Below the pieces are notes generated by a model that saw nothing but the letters and a program-made list of their open reading frames with translations, made no database searches and was not told where the DNA came from. The position numbers were made by a program, and so were the translations under genes. A stretch of DNA of 37,865 nucleotides from NCBI GenBank assembly GCA_029261065.1, contig JAJDCB010000002.1, forward strand, positions 1-37,865, written 5' to 3'. Below, in pieces: positions 24,573 through 31,800 of this stretch (its first letter is position 1; every line of letters starts with the position of its first letter). This DNA is from Candidatus Omnitrophota bacterium (GTDB lineage Bacteria > Omnitrophota > Gorgyraeia > Zapsychrales > Zapsychraceae).

Positions 24573-24632
24573 AATTTACCCTTCATTCATTAGATTATTT
24601 AACGTCTCATCTCTTTTCACAGAATCAAGGCT

Positions 24633-24998
24633 TTAGTCTTTAAACCTAATTCCTATCGCAGTGACATGATAGACTTTTGTCTCAAGCACAGAAGAGCTAC
24701 GCTCTTTAACTTCAATGATTCCATCAGCGCCCGACATCCTGGCCTCTTTTTTCAAAAGCGGCAAAGCATTGTCAAAATCTGAGGAAACAAAATGACTTTT
24801 CTCTAAATGCACATCTAATCTGGAGATTCGCTCAAAAGGCCTCTCTGGCAAAGAATCTTTAAAAACTTCAATTTCAACATCTTCCGCTAATGCCGTATGC
24901 CTTTCATTTAATAACACATATCGACTTTGTGAGGTCGAACATGATGTTAAGATGACAGATAAAACAAAAAGATTTATATAAAAAATTATTCTCTTCAC
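24633..24998 (-). CDS. Small lipoprotein, weakly RcsF/YbjQ-like
   Basis: A small lipoprotein of 121 residues from the GTG at 24998. A GTG at 25031 in the same frame would overlap the upstream gene by 14 bp and places an unlikely polar stretch before the signal, so I prefer 24998. The signal (MKRIIFYINLFVLSVIL when read with formyl-Met) ends in LTSC. The mature part has EDVEIEVFKDSLPERPFERI, then a helix with LPLLKKEARMSGADGIIEVK and a final strand YHVTAIGIRFKD. The helix plus ADGII/GIRF pattern is what RcsF and YbjQ-like envelope proteins show, but the similarity is weak. It lies 19 bp after the neighbouring lipoprotein gene and is probably co-transcribed with it. Confidence 0.68.
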   Translation of the reverse strand: MKRIIFYINLFVLSVILTSCSTSQSRYVLLNERHTALAEDVEIEVFKDSLPERPFERISRLDVHLEKSHFVSSDFDNALPLLKKEARMSGADGIIEVKERSSSVLETKVYHVTAIGIRFKD

Positions 24999-25017
24999 AA
25001 TTAAACGCCCATCCTTG

Positions 25018-25398
25018 TTATTTATTAACACCTAACATTTCTTTACGAATTTCACGCTCCCAATTTTGCTGTCCAATATAACCTACAAGAGATTTTTTAT
25101 TCTGGATTAAAACCCGTGTTTTATTATCATCCATTACTTCCAACCAAATCCCAACAGTTTCTCCTCCCGAACCAACAAACAAACCAATTTTATTTGGCCT
25201 TTTACCCTGAACATAAGTTTCAGTATCCTTTTGGACTTCAAAACCATTGACAACAAGTGCATCCAACGCTGAAGCCTTGGCGTCAGTTAAATTTTTCTCA
25301 ACAACAATACCTTCTTTTAACTCAGGCTGTTTAGGAACCGATGCACATCCTGACATAAAACATACAAGAAGGACCACAATAATCATTTTTGATTTCAT
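25018..25398 (-). CDS. Small lipoprotein of unknown function
   Basis: A 126-residue lipoprotein with a textbook lipobox (LVCFMSGC, Cys18). The mature domain is one short alpha/beta unit: LTDAKASALDALVVNGFEV (helix then strand), QGKRPNKIGLFVGSGGETVG, IWLEVMDDNKTRVLIQNKKS and a C-terminal helix. This helix-strand-strand pattern is common in small outer-membrane lipoproteins of DUF3568-like type; I do not name a family. AAGGAA precedes the ATG. It is the first gene of a two-gene unit with the RcsF-like lipoprotein. Upstream, 25399-25547 has no gene but carries one copy of the GACCAA repeat (25517-25534). Confidence 0.7.
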   Translation of the reverse strand: MKSKMIIVVLLVCFMSGCASVPKQPELKEGIVVEKNLTDAKASALDALVVNGFEVQKDTETYVQGKRPNKIGLFVGSGGETVGIWLEVMDDNKTRVLIQNKKSLVGYIGQQNWEREIRKEMLGVNK

Positions 25399-25516
25399 AC
25401 GTTTTTCCTTTTTTTAAGGGCAAGTTAAGACTTAAAGATGTCTTTGCGTTAATCGAATATAACGTCTGCTAATTTTCTCTTTATTTCTTTTTTTCCTAAA
25501 AATAGTCCCCAAAAAT

Positions 25517-25534
25517 GACCAACCTGGCAAGTCC
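25517..25534. repeat. Short dispersed motif GACCAA..TG.CA.GTCC, copy 1
   Basis: GACCAACCTGGCAAGTCC. A close relative, GACCAACGTGCCAGGTCC, is at 26312-26329 (14 of 18 match). On the minus strand it is followed by TTTTTGGGGAC, and the GGGGAC also occurs at the ends of the RAYT element nearby, suggesting a solo end of a related repeat. Confidence 0.5.
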
Positions 25535-25547
25535 AAAACGACACTAT

Positions 25548-26231
25548 TTATTGTAGTTTCTCAACAAAGACCTTAATAAACTTATTATTCAATTCTCTCA
25601 TTCCCTGCTTCGCATATTTCGTTGGATCAGAATACATTACTATAGGTTTTTTATGCTGATCTTCAAATCTATCACTAAATAAAACCGTCTTATTTTTTAA
25701 ATCAACTACTTTAATTTGATCATATTCAACATGCCATCCAATAATTCTTTTATTTATAAAAGCATCTGCAATCGCACCCACAGCTCCTAAATTTCCCACA
25801 CTTTGACCTTTAATTAACTGAAATCCATAACAATGAGCAACTCCCCCTATAATAGCATAATCATATCCTTGATTTCTTAATGTATTCATTGCATCTTCAT
25901 TATTTTCAAGATCAAGAGAAATATCAACAACTTCGACTTGTGTAAAAATTTCACCTTTTATCATATGTGTTGCCAATGACTGTGCCACCAACAATCCAAA
26001 ATTACCTTTAAAGCTTTTATCATAAGTATAAAAATAATCTTTACCGTGTCTTGGTCTCTTATTTCTTTCATCAGATGGGCGATTATCAATAAATGTCCCA
26101 ATAGCAATATTTTTAGAAATAATATTTTCTATTTGATAAGCATCTTTATTAACCGAATAATCTAACGTTGTTGCACAACCTGATACGACGATACAACAAA
26201 TTAGCAATAATAATCCTGTAAATTTTCTCAC
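25548..26231 (-). CDS. Lipoprotein of unknown function
   Basis: A 227-residue lipoprotein with signal and lipobox VSGC (Cys19). The start is GTG with AGAGGA at good distance. The mature domain has NIAIGTFIDNRPSDERNKRP, a strand and basic loop of the kind seen in envelope lipoproteins that begin a TolB/LptE-like fold. It continues with LLVAQSLATHMIKGEIFTQV, DYAIIGGVAHCYGFQLI and IKVVDLKNKTVLFSDRFEDQ. The order (secretion target, overlap helix, V-E-V strands) recalls the lipoprotein at 16571-17293, so the two may be distant homologues. Its neighbours on both sides are other small lipoproteins, but gaps of about 100-150 bp with repeats suggest separate transcription. Confidence 0.72.
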   Translation of the reverse strand: MRKFTGLLLLICCIVVSGCATTLDYSVNKDAYQIENIISKNIAIGTFIDNRPSDERNKRPRHGKDYFYTYDKSFKGNFGLLVAQSLATHMIKGEIFTQVEVVDISLDLENNEDAMNTLRNQGYDYAIIGGVAHCYGFQLIKGQSVGNLGAVGAIADAFINKRIIGWHVEYDQIKVVDLKNKTVLFSDRFEDQHKKPIVMYSDPTKYAKQGMRELNNKFIKVFVEKLQ

Positions 26232-26311
26232 TTTTATCCTCTTATTCCTAATTGATCTGACCTTTATTTTATCGTCTAAGATAGCATACGCTTTAGCTAT
26301 CCCTCATAAAA

Positions 26312-26329
26312 GACCAACGTGCCAGGTCC
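26312..26329. repeat. Short dispersed motif GACCAA..TG.CA.GTCC, copy 2
   Basis: GACCAACGTGCCAGGTCC lies directly 3' of the BamE-like lipoprotein gene, in the same orientation as copy 1. A more distant palindromic relative (GACCAAAGTGCCATGCACTT on the minus strand) is at 27567-27587, just before the RAYT element. Confidence 0.5.
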
Positions 26330-26331
26330 AT

Positions 26332-26676
26332 TTATCCAGTTACAAGTTTTACTATGTCTCCAATAAAATAAAACTCAATACTATATTGATTTGGAGCAAC
26401 CAAGGGAATCCCGGCGTCATACTTATAGTACCAAGCTTCATCATATTCACTGTTTTCTCGTCCTGGATAATTTCGCCCCACATTATAACGAATATCACCG
26501 GGTTTACCATACCGATTCAGGACATCTTGCTTTGTTTTGCCCATAAAGGTTTGAGCCTCACGCATTACCTCAACAATTTCTGGGGCCACATGAACTTCCG
26601 TCGCAAACATGTTGAGCGTTGAACATCCTGACAAAAAACAACACAACGTAGTTATCAAAACAAAATTATTTTTCAT
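26332..26676 (-). CDS. Small lipoprotein with BamE/SmpA-OmlA-like domain
   Basis: A 114-residue lipoprotein: signal then lipobox CFLSGC (Cys18). The mature part fits a single BamE/SmpA-OmlA unit: a helix with FMGKTKQDVLNRYGKPGDIR (typical G-x-T-x-x-D-V-x-x-x-x-G-x-P), then the WYYKYDAG strand and SIEFYFIGDIVKLVTG at the C-terminus. BamE is the small lipoprotein of the beta-barrel assembly machine, but many lipoproteins share its fold, and neighbourhood gives no sign that this is BamE itself. No clear ribosome-binding site is seen before the ATG at 26676. A copy of the GACCAA repeat abuts its stop. Confidence 0.75.
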   Translation of the reverse strand: MKNNFVLITTLCCFLSGCSTLNMFATEVHVAPEIVEVMREAQTFMGKTKQDVLNRYGKPGDIRYNVGRNYPGRENSEYDEAWYYKYDAGIPLVAPNQYSIEFYFIGDIVKLVTG

Positions 26677-26788
26677 ATTCTAGTGATTTTGTAATTGAAT
26701 TGGAAATCCACTTGCAAGTCTGAAAAGAACTATCCAAGAGGAGACTTGACCCCTTACCTCCTTATTCCCTTATCCCGCCTGAATTAAA

Positions 26789-27409
26789 CTAATATCCAAA
26801 TTTAAAACCATCATCTGGACCTGTAATACGATCATCTATCTTCAATCGATAATCATCCCCAGAATCATGATCCAAATCATTCAATTTAATATTAGTATTT
26901 TCTCCATCATTATTAAAAATCGTATCAACATTAGGTTGATCATCTAGTTTTTTCCCAACCTTATAAGTAGTAGTGTTATTAATTAAGTCCGTTGTAATTA
27001 TAAATTCATTTCTATCTTTATAATTCACAAATGATCCTGAACGCTCTTTAACAGCAACCTCTCCGATAAAGACAAGATTTTTTGCATTATTAATAATTTT
27101 TTTCTTTATTTTAAATGGAAGATATGCCTTCTGATCCTTTGAAATCCACATCGCACCTTTAAAGTAATGTTCATTAAATGCTTTCGTATCAAGGCTTATT
27201 CTTGATCCATTATTCATCTCAGCATAATAATAATCAGTACCATACCCTCCAAACATTAAAGTTTTATTACTCATATTTTTTATATGAAGAAAATAAGAAT
27301 TACGAAAAATTTTATTACGAACAAATCGAAAAGAGTATTCAGATTCAGCATTCACATGAACACTAAGTATTAAAACGACAAAAATTAAAAATAATACGTT
27401 ATTTTTCAA
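26789..27409 (-). CDS. Secreted protein of unknown function
   Basis: A 206-residue exported protein, starting at TTG with GGGA five bases upstream. The signal peptide (MKNNVLFLIFVVLILSVHVN-AES) has a clear cleavage site and no lipobox. The mature N-terminal part is Tyr- and Asn-rich (SFRFVRNKIFRNSYFLHIKN), and the C-terminal third is very acidic and Asn/Asp-rich (NDGENTNIKLNDLDHDSGDD), which could bind calcium. I do not recognise a family. The start overlaps by 11 bp the 3' end of a short open frame (27399-27560) that may be the remnant of an upstream gene, so this may once have been the second gene of a toxin/immunity-like pair; that is speculation. Confidence 0.65.
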   Translation of the reverse strand: MKNNVLFLIFVVLILSVHVNAESEYSFRFVRNKIFRNSYFLHIKNMSNKTLMFGGYGTDYYYAEMNNGSRISLDTKAFNEHYFKGAMWISKDQKAYLPFKIKKKIINNAKNLVFIGEVAVKERSGSFVNYKDRNEFIITTDLINNTTTYKVGKKLDDQPNVDTIFNNDGENTNIKLNDLDHDSGDDYRLKIDDRITGPDDGFKFGY

Positions 27410-27560
27410 TGATTCCCGCTAAACTTAGTGGTTTATATTGATATATTTCTTCAACAATTTCTTTTTTATCACTAAATGACCTTTTCATGTAAGCACTATC
27501 CTGCATACCTATAATACCACCATGCCTTTCAGTATAAGAAGAAGCCTTTATAAGAGTCAT
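27399..27560 (-). pseudogene. Short open frame, possible 3' remnant of a gene cut by the RAYT-associated repeat
   Basis: A 53-codon frame (ATG at 27560, TAA at 27399-27401) translating to a plausible soluble C-terminus (HGGIIGMQDSAYMKRSF, DKKEIVEEIYQYKPLSL). It overlaps the next gene's TTG start by 11 bp, as co-translated gene ends do. The in-frame codon just before its ATG is TGA, and that stop lies in the edge of a palindrome (27567-27587) next to the RAYT element. No ribosome-binding site is visible. It could be a real small gene or the surviving end of a larger one. Confidence 0.35.
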
Positions 27561-27606
27561 TCAAAGTGCATGGCACTTTGGTCTTTTCTAACGAGATGAT
27601 AAAAAA

Positions 27607-28271
27607 AGGTGACAGTCACTTTTATGGGGACACTCATGCTATTCCTTTCAAATGTCTATATTTAAACCAGCCTGATCCAATTAACCAACCTCGCGTAAAA
27701 TCTTCTTCTTCAATGTCTTCATCTTCGGGCATCCCCTGATATTCATAATAATCAATCAACTCATCTTTGTCCGTACCTGCGTAATGCCGTGCGGAACTAT
27801 ACTCCCAATCTCTTTCCTGCTCAACGATTCCAGCTTTTAAAGGATTCTGTTCTACATATTGACCGCACGCGTGCATATAACGCTCATCTTCAATCAACAT
27901 ACTTTTGAACCTCTCACGCCATAACGGCCCCCATCGTTGATATTTTCCATTATATTGGCGTGTATATTTCCATTTTATTTGCTGTAAAGCTTGTGAAAAT
28001 AATTGTAACCTTTCAATGCCTACTACCAAATGAAAATGCGTGTGCATCAGACAATAATGATAAATTTTAAATTCTTTACTTTGCTTTTCCTTCTTTAACA
28101 ATTGTAAAAAATAGCCGAAGTCGTCCTTGTCTTTAAATATCTTTCGCTTTTCTATACTGCGGGAGAATACATGTGAATAACATCCGTCATATAATATTTC
28201 CGATCTAGCCTTTCTTGCCATCTGTTCATCCTCGCCTCCCTTGTATGTCCCCTTTTAGGTGACTGTCACCT
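27607..28271. mobile_element. RAYT element bounded by inverted REP-like hairpins
   Basis: The RAYT gene is enclosed by inverted 26-bp ends at 27607-27632 and 28246-28271. Both have AGGTGACAGTCAC, itself a hairpin (GTGAC-A-GTCAC), and then GGGGACA at the inner side; 22 of 26 bases agree. This layout (palindrome plus conserved short motif on each side of a Y1 transposase) fits a RAYT moving its own REP-like ends. No obvious target duplication is seen. Confidence 0.7.
27634..28221 (-). CDS. REP-associated tyrosine transposase (RAYT, Y1/IS200-like)
   Basis: A 195-residue HUH-family single-strand transposase. RAYTs cut and mobilise or copy short palindromic REP/BIME sequences. Typical motifs in order are ARSEILYDGCYSHVFSR, the HUH metal site LMHTHFHLV (H62-F-H64), the WKYTRQYNGKYQRWGPLW box, and RYMHACGQYVEQNPLKAGIV, holding the likely nucleophile Tyr (Y122, or less likely Y115). 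Length and motif order are complete, so it may be active. GAGGAT precedes the ATG. It lies within inverted hairpin ends (27607-27632 and 28246-28271), between the giant-Rhs partner gene and a broken frame. It could act on some of the palindromes seen throughout the window. Confidence 0.92.
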   Translation of the reverse strand: MARKARSEILYDGCYSHVFSRSIEKRKIFKDKDDFGYFLQLLKKEKQSKEFKIYHYCLMHTHFHLVVGIERLQLFSQALQQIKWKYTRQYNGKYQRWGPLWRERFKSMLIEDERYMHACGQYVEQNPLKAGIVEQERDWEYSSARHYAGTDKDELIDYYEYQGMPEDEDIEEEDFTRGWLIGSGWFKYRHLKGIA

Positions 28272-28313
28272 ATGCTCTAGTATTTGTTTCATTAATCTTT
28301 GTGCTGCTGTTGG

Positions 28314-28874
28314 TTAGCTAAAGCGTCTGCTATCTTTTCCATTTATTCCTTCTATTTTTTTCCAATCATCATATTTATTTTGCGTCGGACGACTTGAATT
28401 TTCCGGTGCAACATATAATTCTTGAGCTTGAAATTGCTCTTTCAATTGAAACAAATAGTTCATCAATATTTTAAATCGCCCATATTGACTTTTCTGATTT
28501 TTAAATATTTGATCAGACCACCAAACTATATTAATATCAAAAAATGTATCTTCCAAATTAATTCTATCCACAATAAGAGTAAAAGGTATTTTATCTTTTT
28601 CAAAAGTTGTTGTTAAATTAATAACAAAATTCGTTAATTTTCCATTCTCTAAATTTGATATAATATCTTTTAATTCATCCGTGGTGTTTTCTTCTGATTT
28701 TTCTTCCTTCCAGCAAAGTTCAACGTTAAAATTTTGACAATTCATTTTGATTGCCTCTAAAGCTTTTTCACAATTATCTGGTTGAATATTGCATAAATAA
28801 GCTTCACTTGCACTTCCATCAAATTCGATCAACCAATCTTTACATGATATCCATAATTTTTCTAAATTTTCCAT
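28314..28874 (-). CDS. Candidate cytosolic immunity protein for the giant Rhs toxin
   Basis: A 186-residue protein without signal peptide or membrane segment. I chose ATG 28874 (GGAG eight bases upstream); a TTG five codons earlier is the alternative. It is acidic with many aromatic residues (WISCKDWLIEFDGS, DINIVWWSDQIF), in a mixed alpha/beta pattern, and not recognised. Its position 18 bp after the toxin-like C-terminus of the giant Rhs gene is where Rhs immunity genes are found, and the small acidic cytosolic form fits that role. Immunity function is inferred from context only. The RAYT element follows directly downstream. Confidence 0.7.
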   Translation of the reverse strand: MENLEKLWISCKDWLIEFDGSASEAYLCNIQPDNCEKALEAIKMNCQNFNVELCWKEEKSEENTTDELKDIISNLENGKLTNFVINLTTTFEKDKIPFTLIVDRINLEDTFFDINIVWWSDQIFKNQKSQYGRFKILMNYLFQLKEQFQAQELYVAPENSSRPTQNKYDDWKKIEGINGKDSRRFS

Positions 28875-28892
28875 AAAGTTTCTCCACAATAA

Positions 28893-31800
28893 TTAGGGTT
28901 CTAAAAAAGAATAAAATGATCCATCGGCTCTAAACCTAACCCCAGTTCCATTTTGATTTCTTACATCGATGCCACCTAAACGATTTGATTTATATAAAGA
29001 CGTCGTATTCTTCAAAGTAGATTCAACAAAACTTTCACCTGCTAGATTTAGCCTAGCCTGACCTCCTTTTAAATTTGGAAAAGAACTTCCTTGACGACTT
29101 CCATGTTTTTGTAATGCTCTTCCTGCCATGGACAAATTATTTCTATCTGGAGCTTTTGCAGATTTTATTAAGTTATTTACAGAAAAGTTCTTCCCATCAA
29201 CAATGAAATCGGAATTTTCTAACCCAAACTCCCCTTTCTTAACAATATTTATTGCCTGCTTACTACTAGCTTCACTTCCTCTATCAAGATTAAGAGCCGC
29301 ATTGCTTGACGTTTTACTTTTTGCTCCAATCGGAACTACCGATCCTGCTTGTCGAGCATTATGAATGTCTACGCCTTTTTGTACTACTTTCGAACCTACA
29401 GATTTATAGTAAGCTCCACCAGCTACTATATATGCAGCAGTAACAATACCTGCAATAGCTGCATCTTCAAAAGACCCCCCATTTATTAAAGCTATTGCTG
29501 CGTTGCCACCTATCATACCGCCTATGGCTCCTGTAATAGCTCCGCCGGGTCCTCCGGTTGCAAATCCGACACCTGCTCCGACAACAGCAGGTAAACTTCC
29601 GATAAAGGCATTTGAAAGATTTGCACCAAAACTCCCTCCATGTTGAATAGTAGTTCCAGCAGCTGAACCTGCAACACCACCTACAAATGCGCCGACTAAA
29701 GCACAACCAGCGCCACAAGCAACCCCTCCTGCAAACGCTCCTGCCGTACTACCTAAAACCCCACCAACAAAAGCACCAAAACTATCCTGAAAAGCCTTAA
29801 AAAGTTTAGAGAAAAATCCATGTCCATCCGGATCAACAAGATTTATAGGATTATTTATAACATAAGAGTAGCGATTTAATGCTTGAGGATTGAAAACACT
29901 TGGCACAATAGTATCGGCTTGAATAAACCTTCCTAAATCAGCATCATAATATCTCGCTTCAAAATAATATAATCCTACCCCTTCATCCAATTCCTTCCCC
30001 GTAAAATAATATTTCGCAATTTCGTGAGTGCTGCCGTAGCGTTCGCATTTGGCTAAGCTTCCAAAAGGGGTGTACTCTGTCAATTCTTTCTTAACGCCGT
30101 CTTTATCTGTCGTTACATTCGCTCCACCTAGGTGATCCTGGTGGAAATAAATTGTTTCGCCACCCGTGACGGAGGCTACGCGGGTGTTGCCTAGAAAAAT
30201 GTGTTTGATATCGCGGTTGTTATCGGTTTCAAAGAGCGAGCCTACGTAAGTGGTTTCTTTTGGGGTGCCGCCACCTTCTCCGTAGGAAATTTTGTTGTGG
30301 ACTAAATATCCACCAGCGAAGTAATTGTGGGTGGAGTCAACTTCTATATTATACACAGGGATGGAATTTGCGCTTGTGATTTTTTCTTGCTTTTTGATCT
30401 TCACAGCTTCCAGGTTAAGATTAACGATGGTCTCACCCTCTGTGAATGTTGATATCTCCTTCCAATTACCATTGGTGTAAAAGGGATGACTTCCCGTTAC
30501 CTTAACGCGGTCGTTGATATTGTAATATTCATTCGTTGTCTCTGATTGAAAAACTTGTGTGATTGTTGCACTCACAGTCTTACCAAGATTCTCATCAAAA
30601 CTTAAAACCTCATCACCGACTTGCAACTTCTCGATAGCCCGGGCACTGCCGTCGCTCAAAAGGATTTCCGTGCCGGCTAAAAAACACGTCTCTCCTGAAG
30701 TTTCCGAGTAATCGATCTTCTTTGTACGCCCACCATCACCATCGTATTCAAATCGCGCGAGCAACTGCGCGTTTGTCTTAACTTCCACCAAACGGTTTTC
30801 GTTATCATAGATGTAATCTGTTGTATCTCCATCTTTGATCTTGGTAAGCATGTTGCCGTTATCATCATAACTATAACTACGCACATCCGCGCCCAGTGTT
30901 GTTGATATCACGGCATGTGGGCCAGCATCCAACTGCCCAGCTACATTCCGTGAACCATAAGCATAACTTCGCCCATCCTTCTCTAATATATTACCAATCT
31001 CATCATACACATAATCCTTCGTCCCATATGTCTGACCCGTTGCTTGCGTTAAACGACTTAAATCGTCATACACAAAACTCTGATCCGCACTATGAACATT
31101 ATCGATGATCGATAATATATTACCCACCGAATCATACGTATAATTCAAATCCTGTATCGCGACATCTGAAGAATCCACCGTATAAATCCGCGTGAGACGT
31201 TGATTGATATCGTAGGTATACGTTGTCACCGTGCCATTGCCTAGTTCGATGCGCTCAATTTGTCCGACGGCATTATACTTGACATCGGAAACAAATAATG
31301 TTGGCTGTTCAACCGTGGGTTCAAAGGGCGTCGGATCAAAAGGTGACAGATACGCTCCAGGAATGACCTCAAAAGGAACGCCACTTGCTGATTCCCATGC
31401 AACGGCAATACTATCTCCACCTACGCGTTCTTTATGCAAGACTTCGATGTAATATTTATTGCCCGCCACTAAATGGATAGAATCTGATTTTTGCTCTAAA
31501 GGATATTTGTTCCACTCTCGTGAGAATGTCCAACCAGGCACATGCGCGATCGGCGAGGCACCGATATTAGAAGGATTTTCATCTGTGCTTAAATACACCT
31601 CACTAAAATCATCCCCTGAAATAGAAAAGTGATAATCCCCACTGACCGGTGGATGAATATAACCACGAATGCGCGTTCCATATTCACTACCATAATCAAC
31701 AGGTCCCTCAAGAATTGTAATCTCTGAACTCACCGTTGGATTATCTGGATAACTAGAATGAGATGTTAAATCACTAATGGCAAGCCCTGGAATGCCATCA

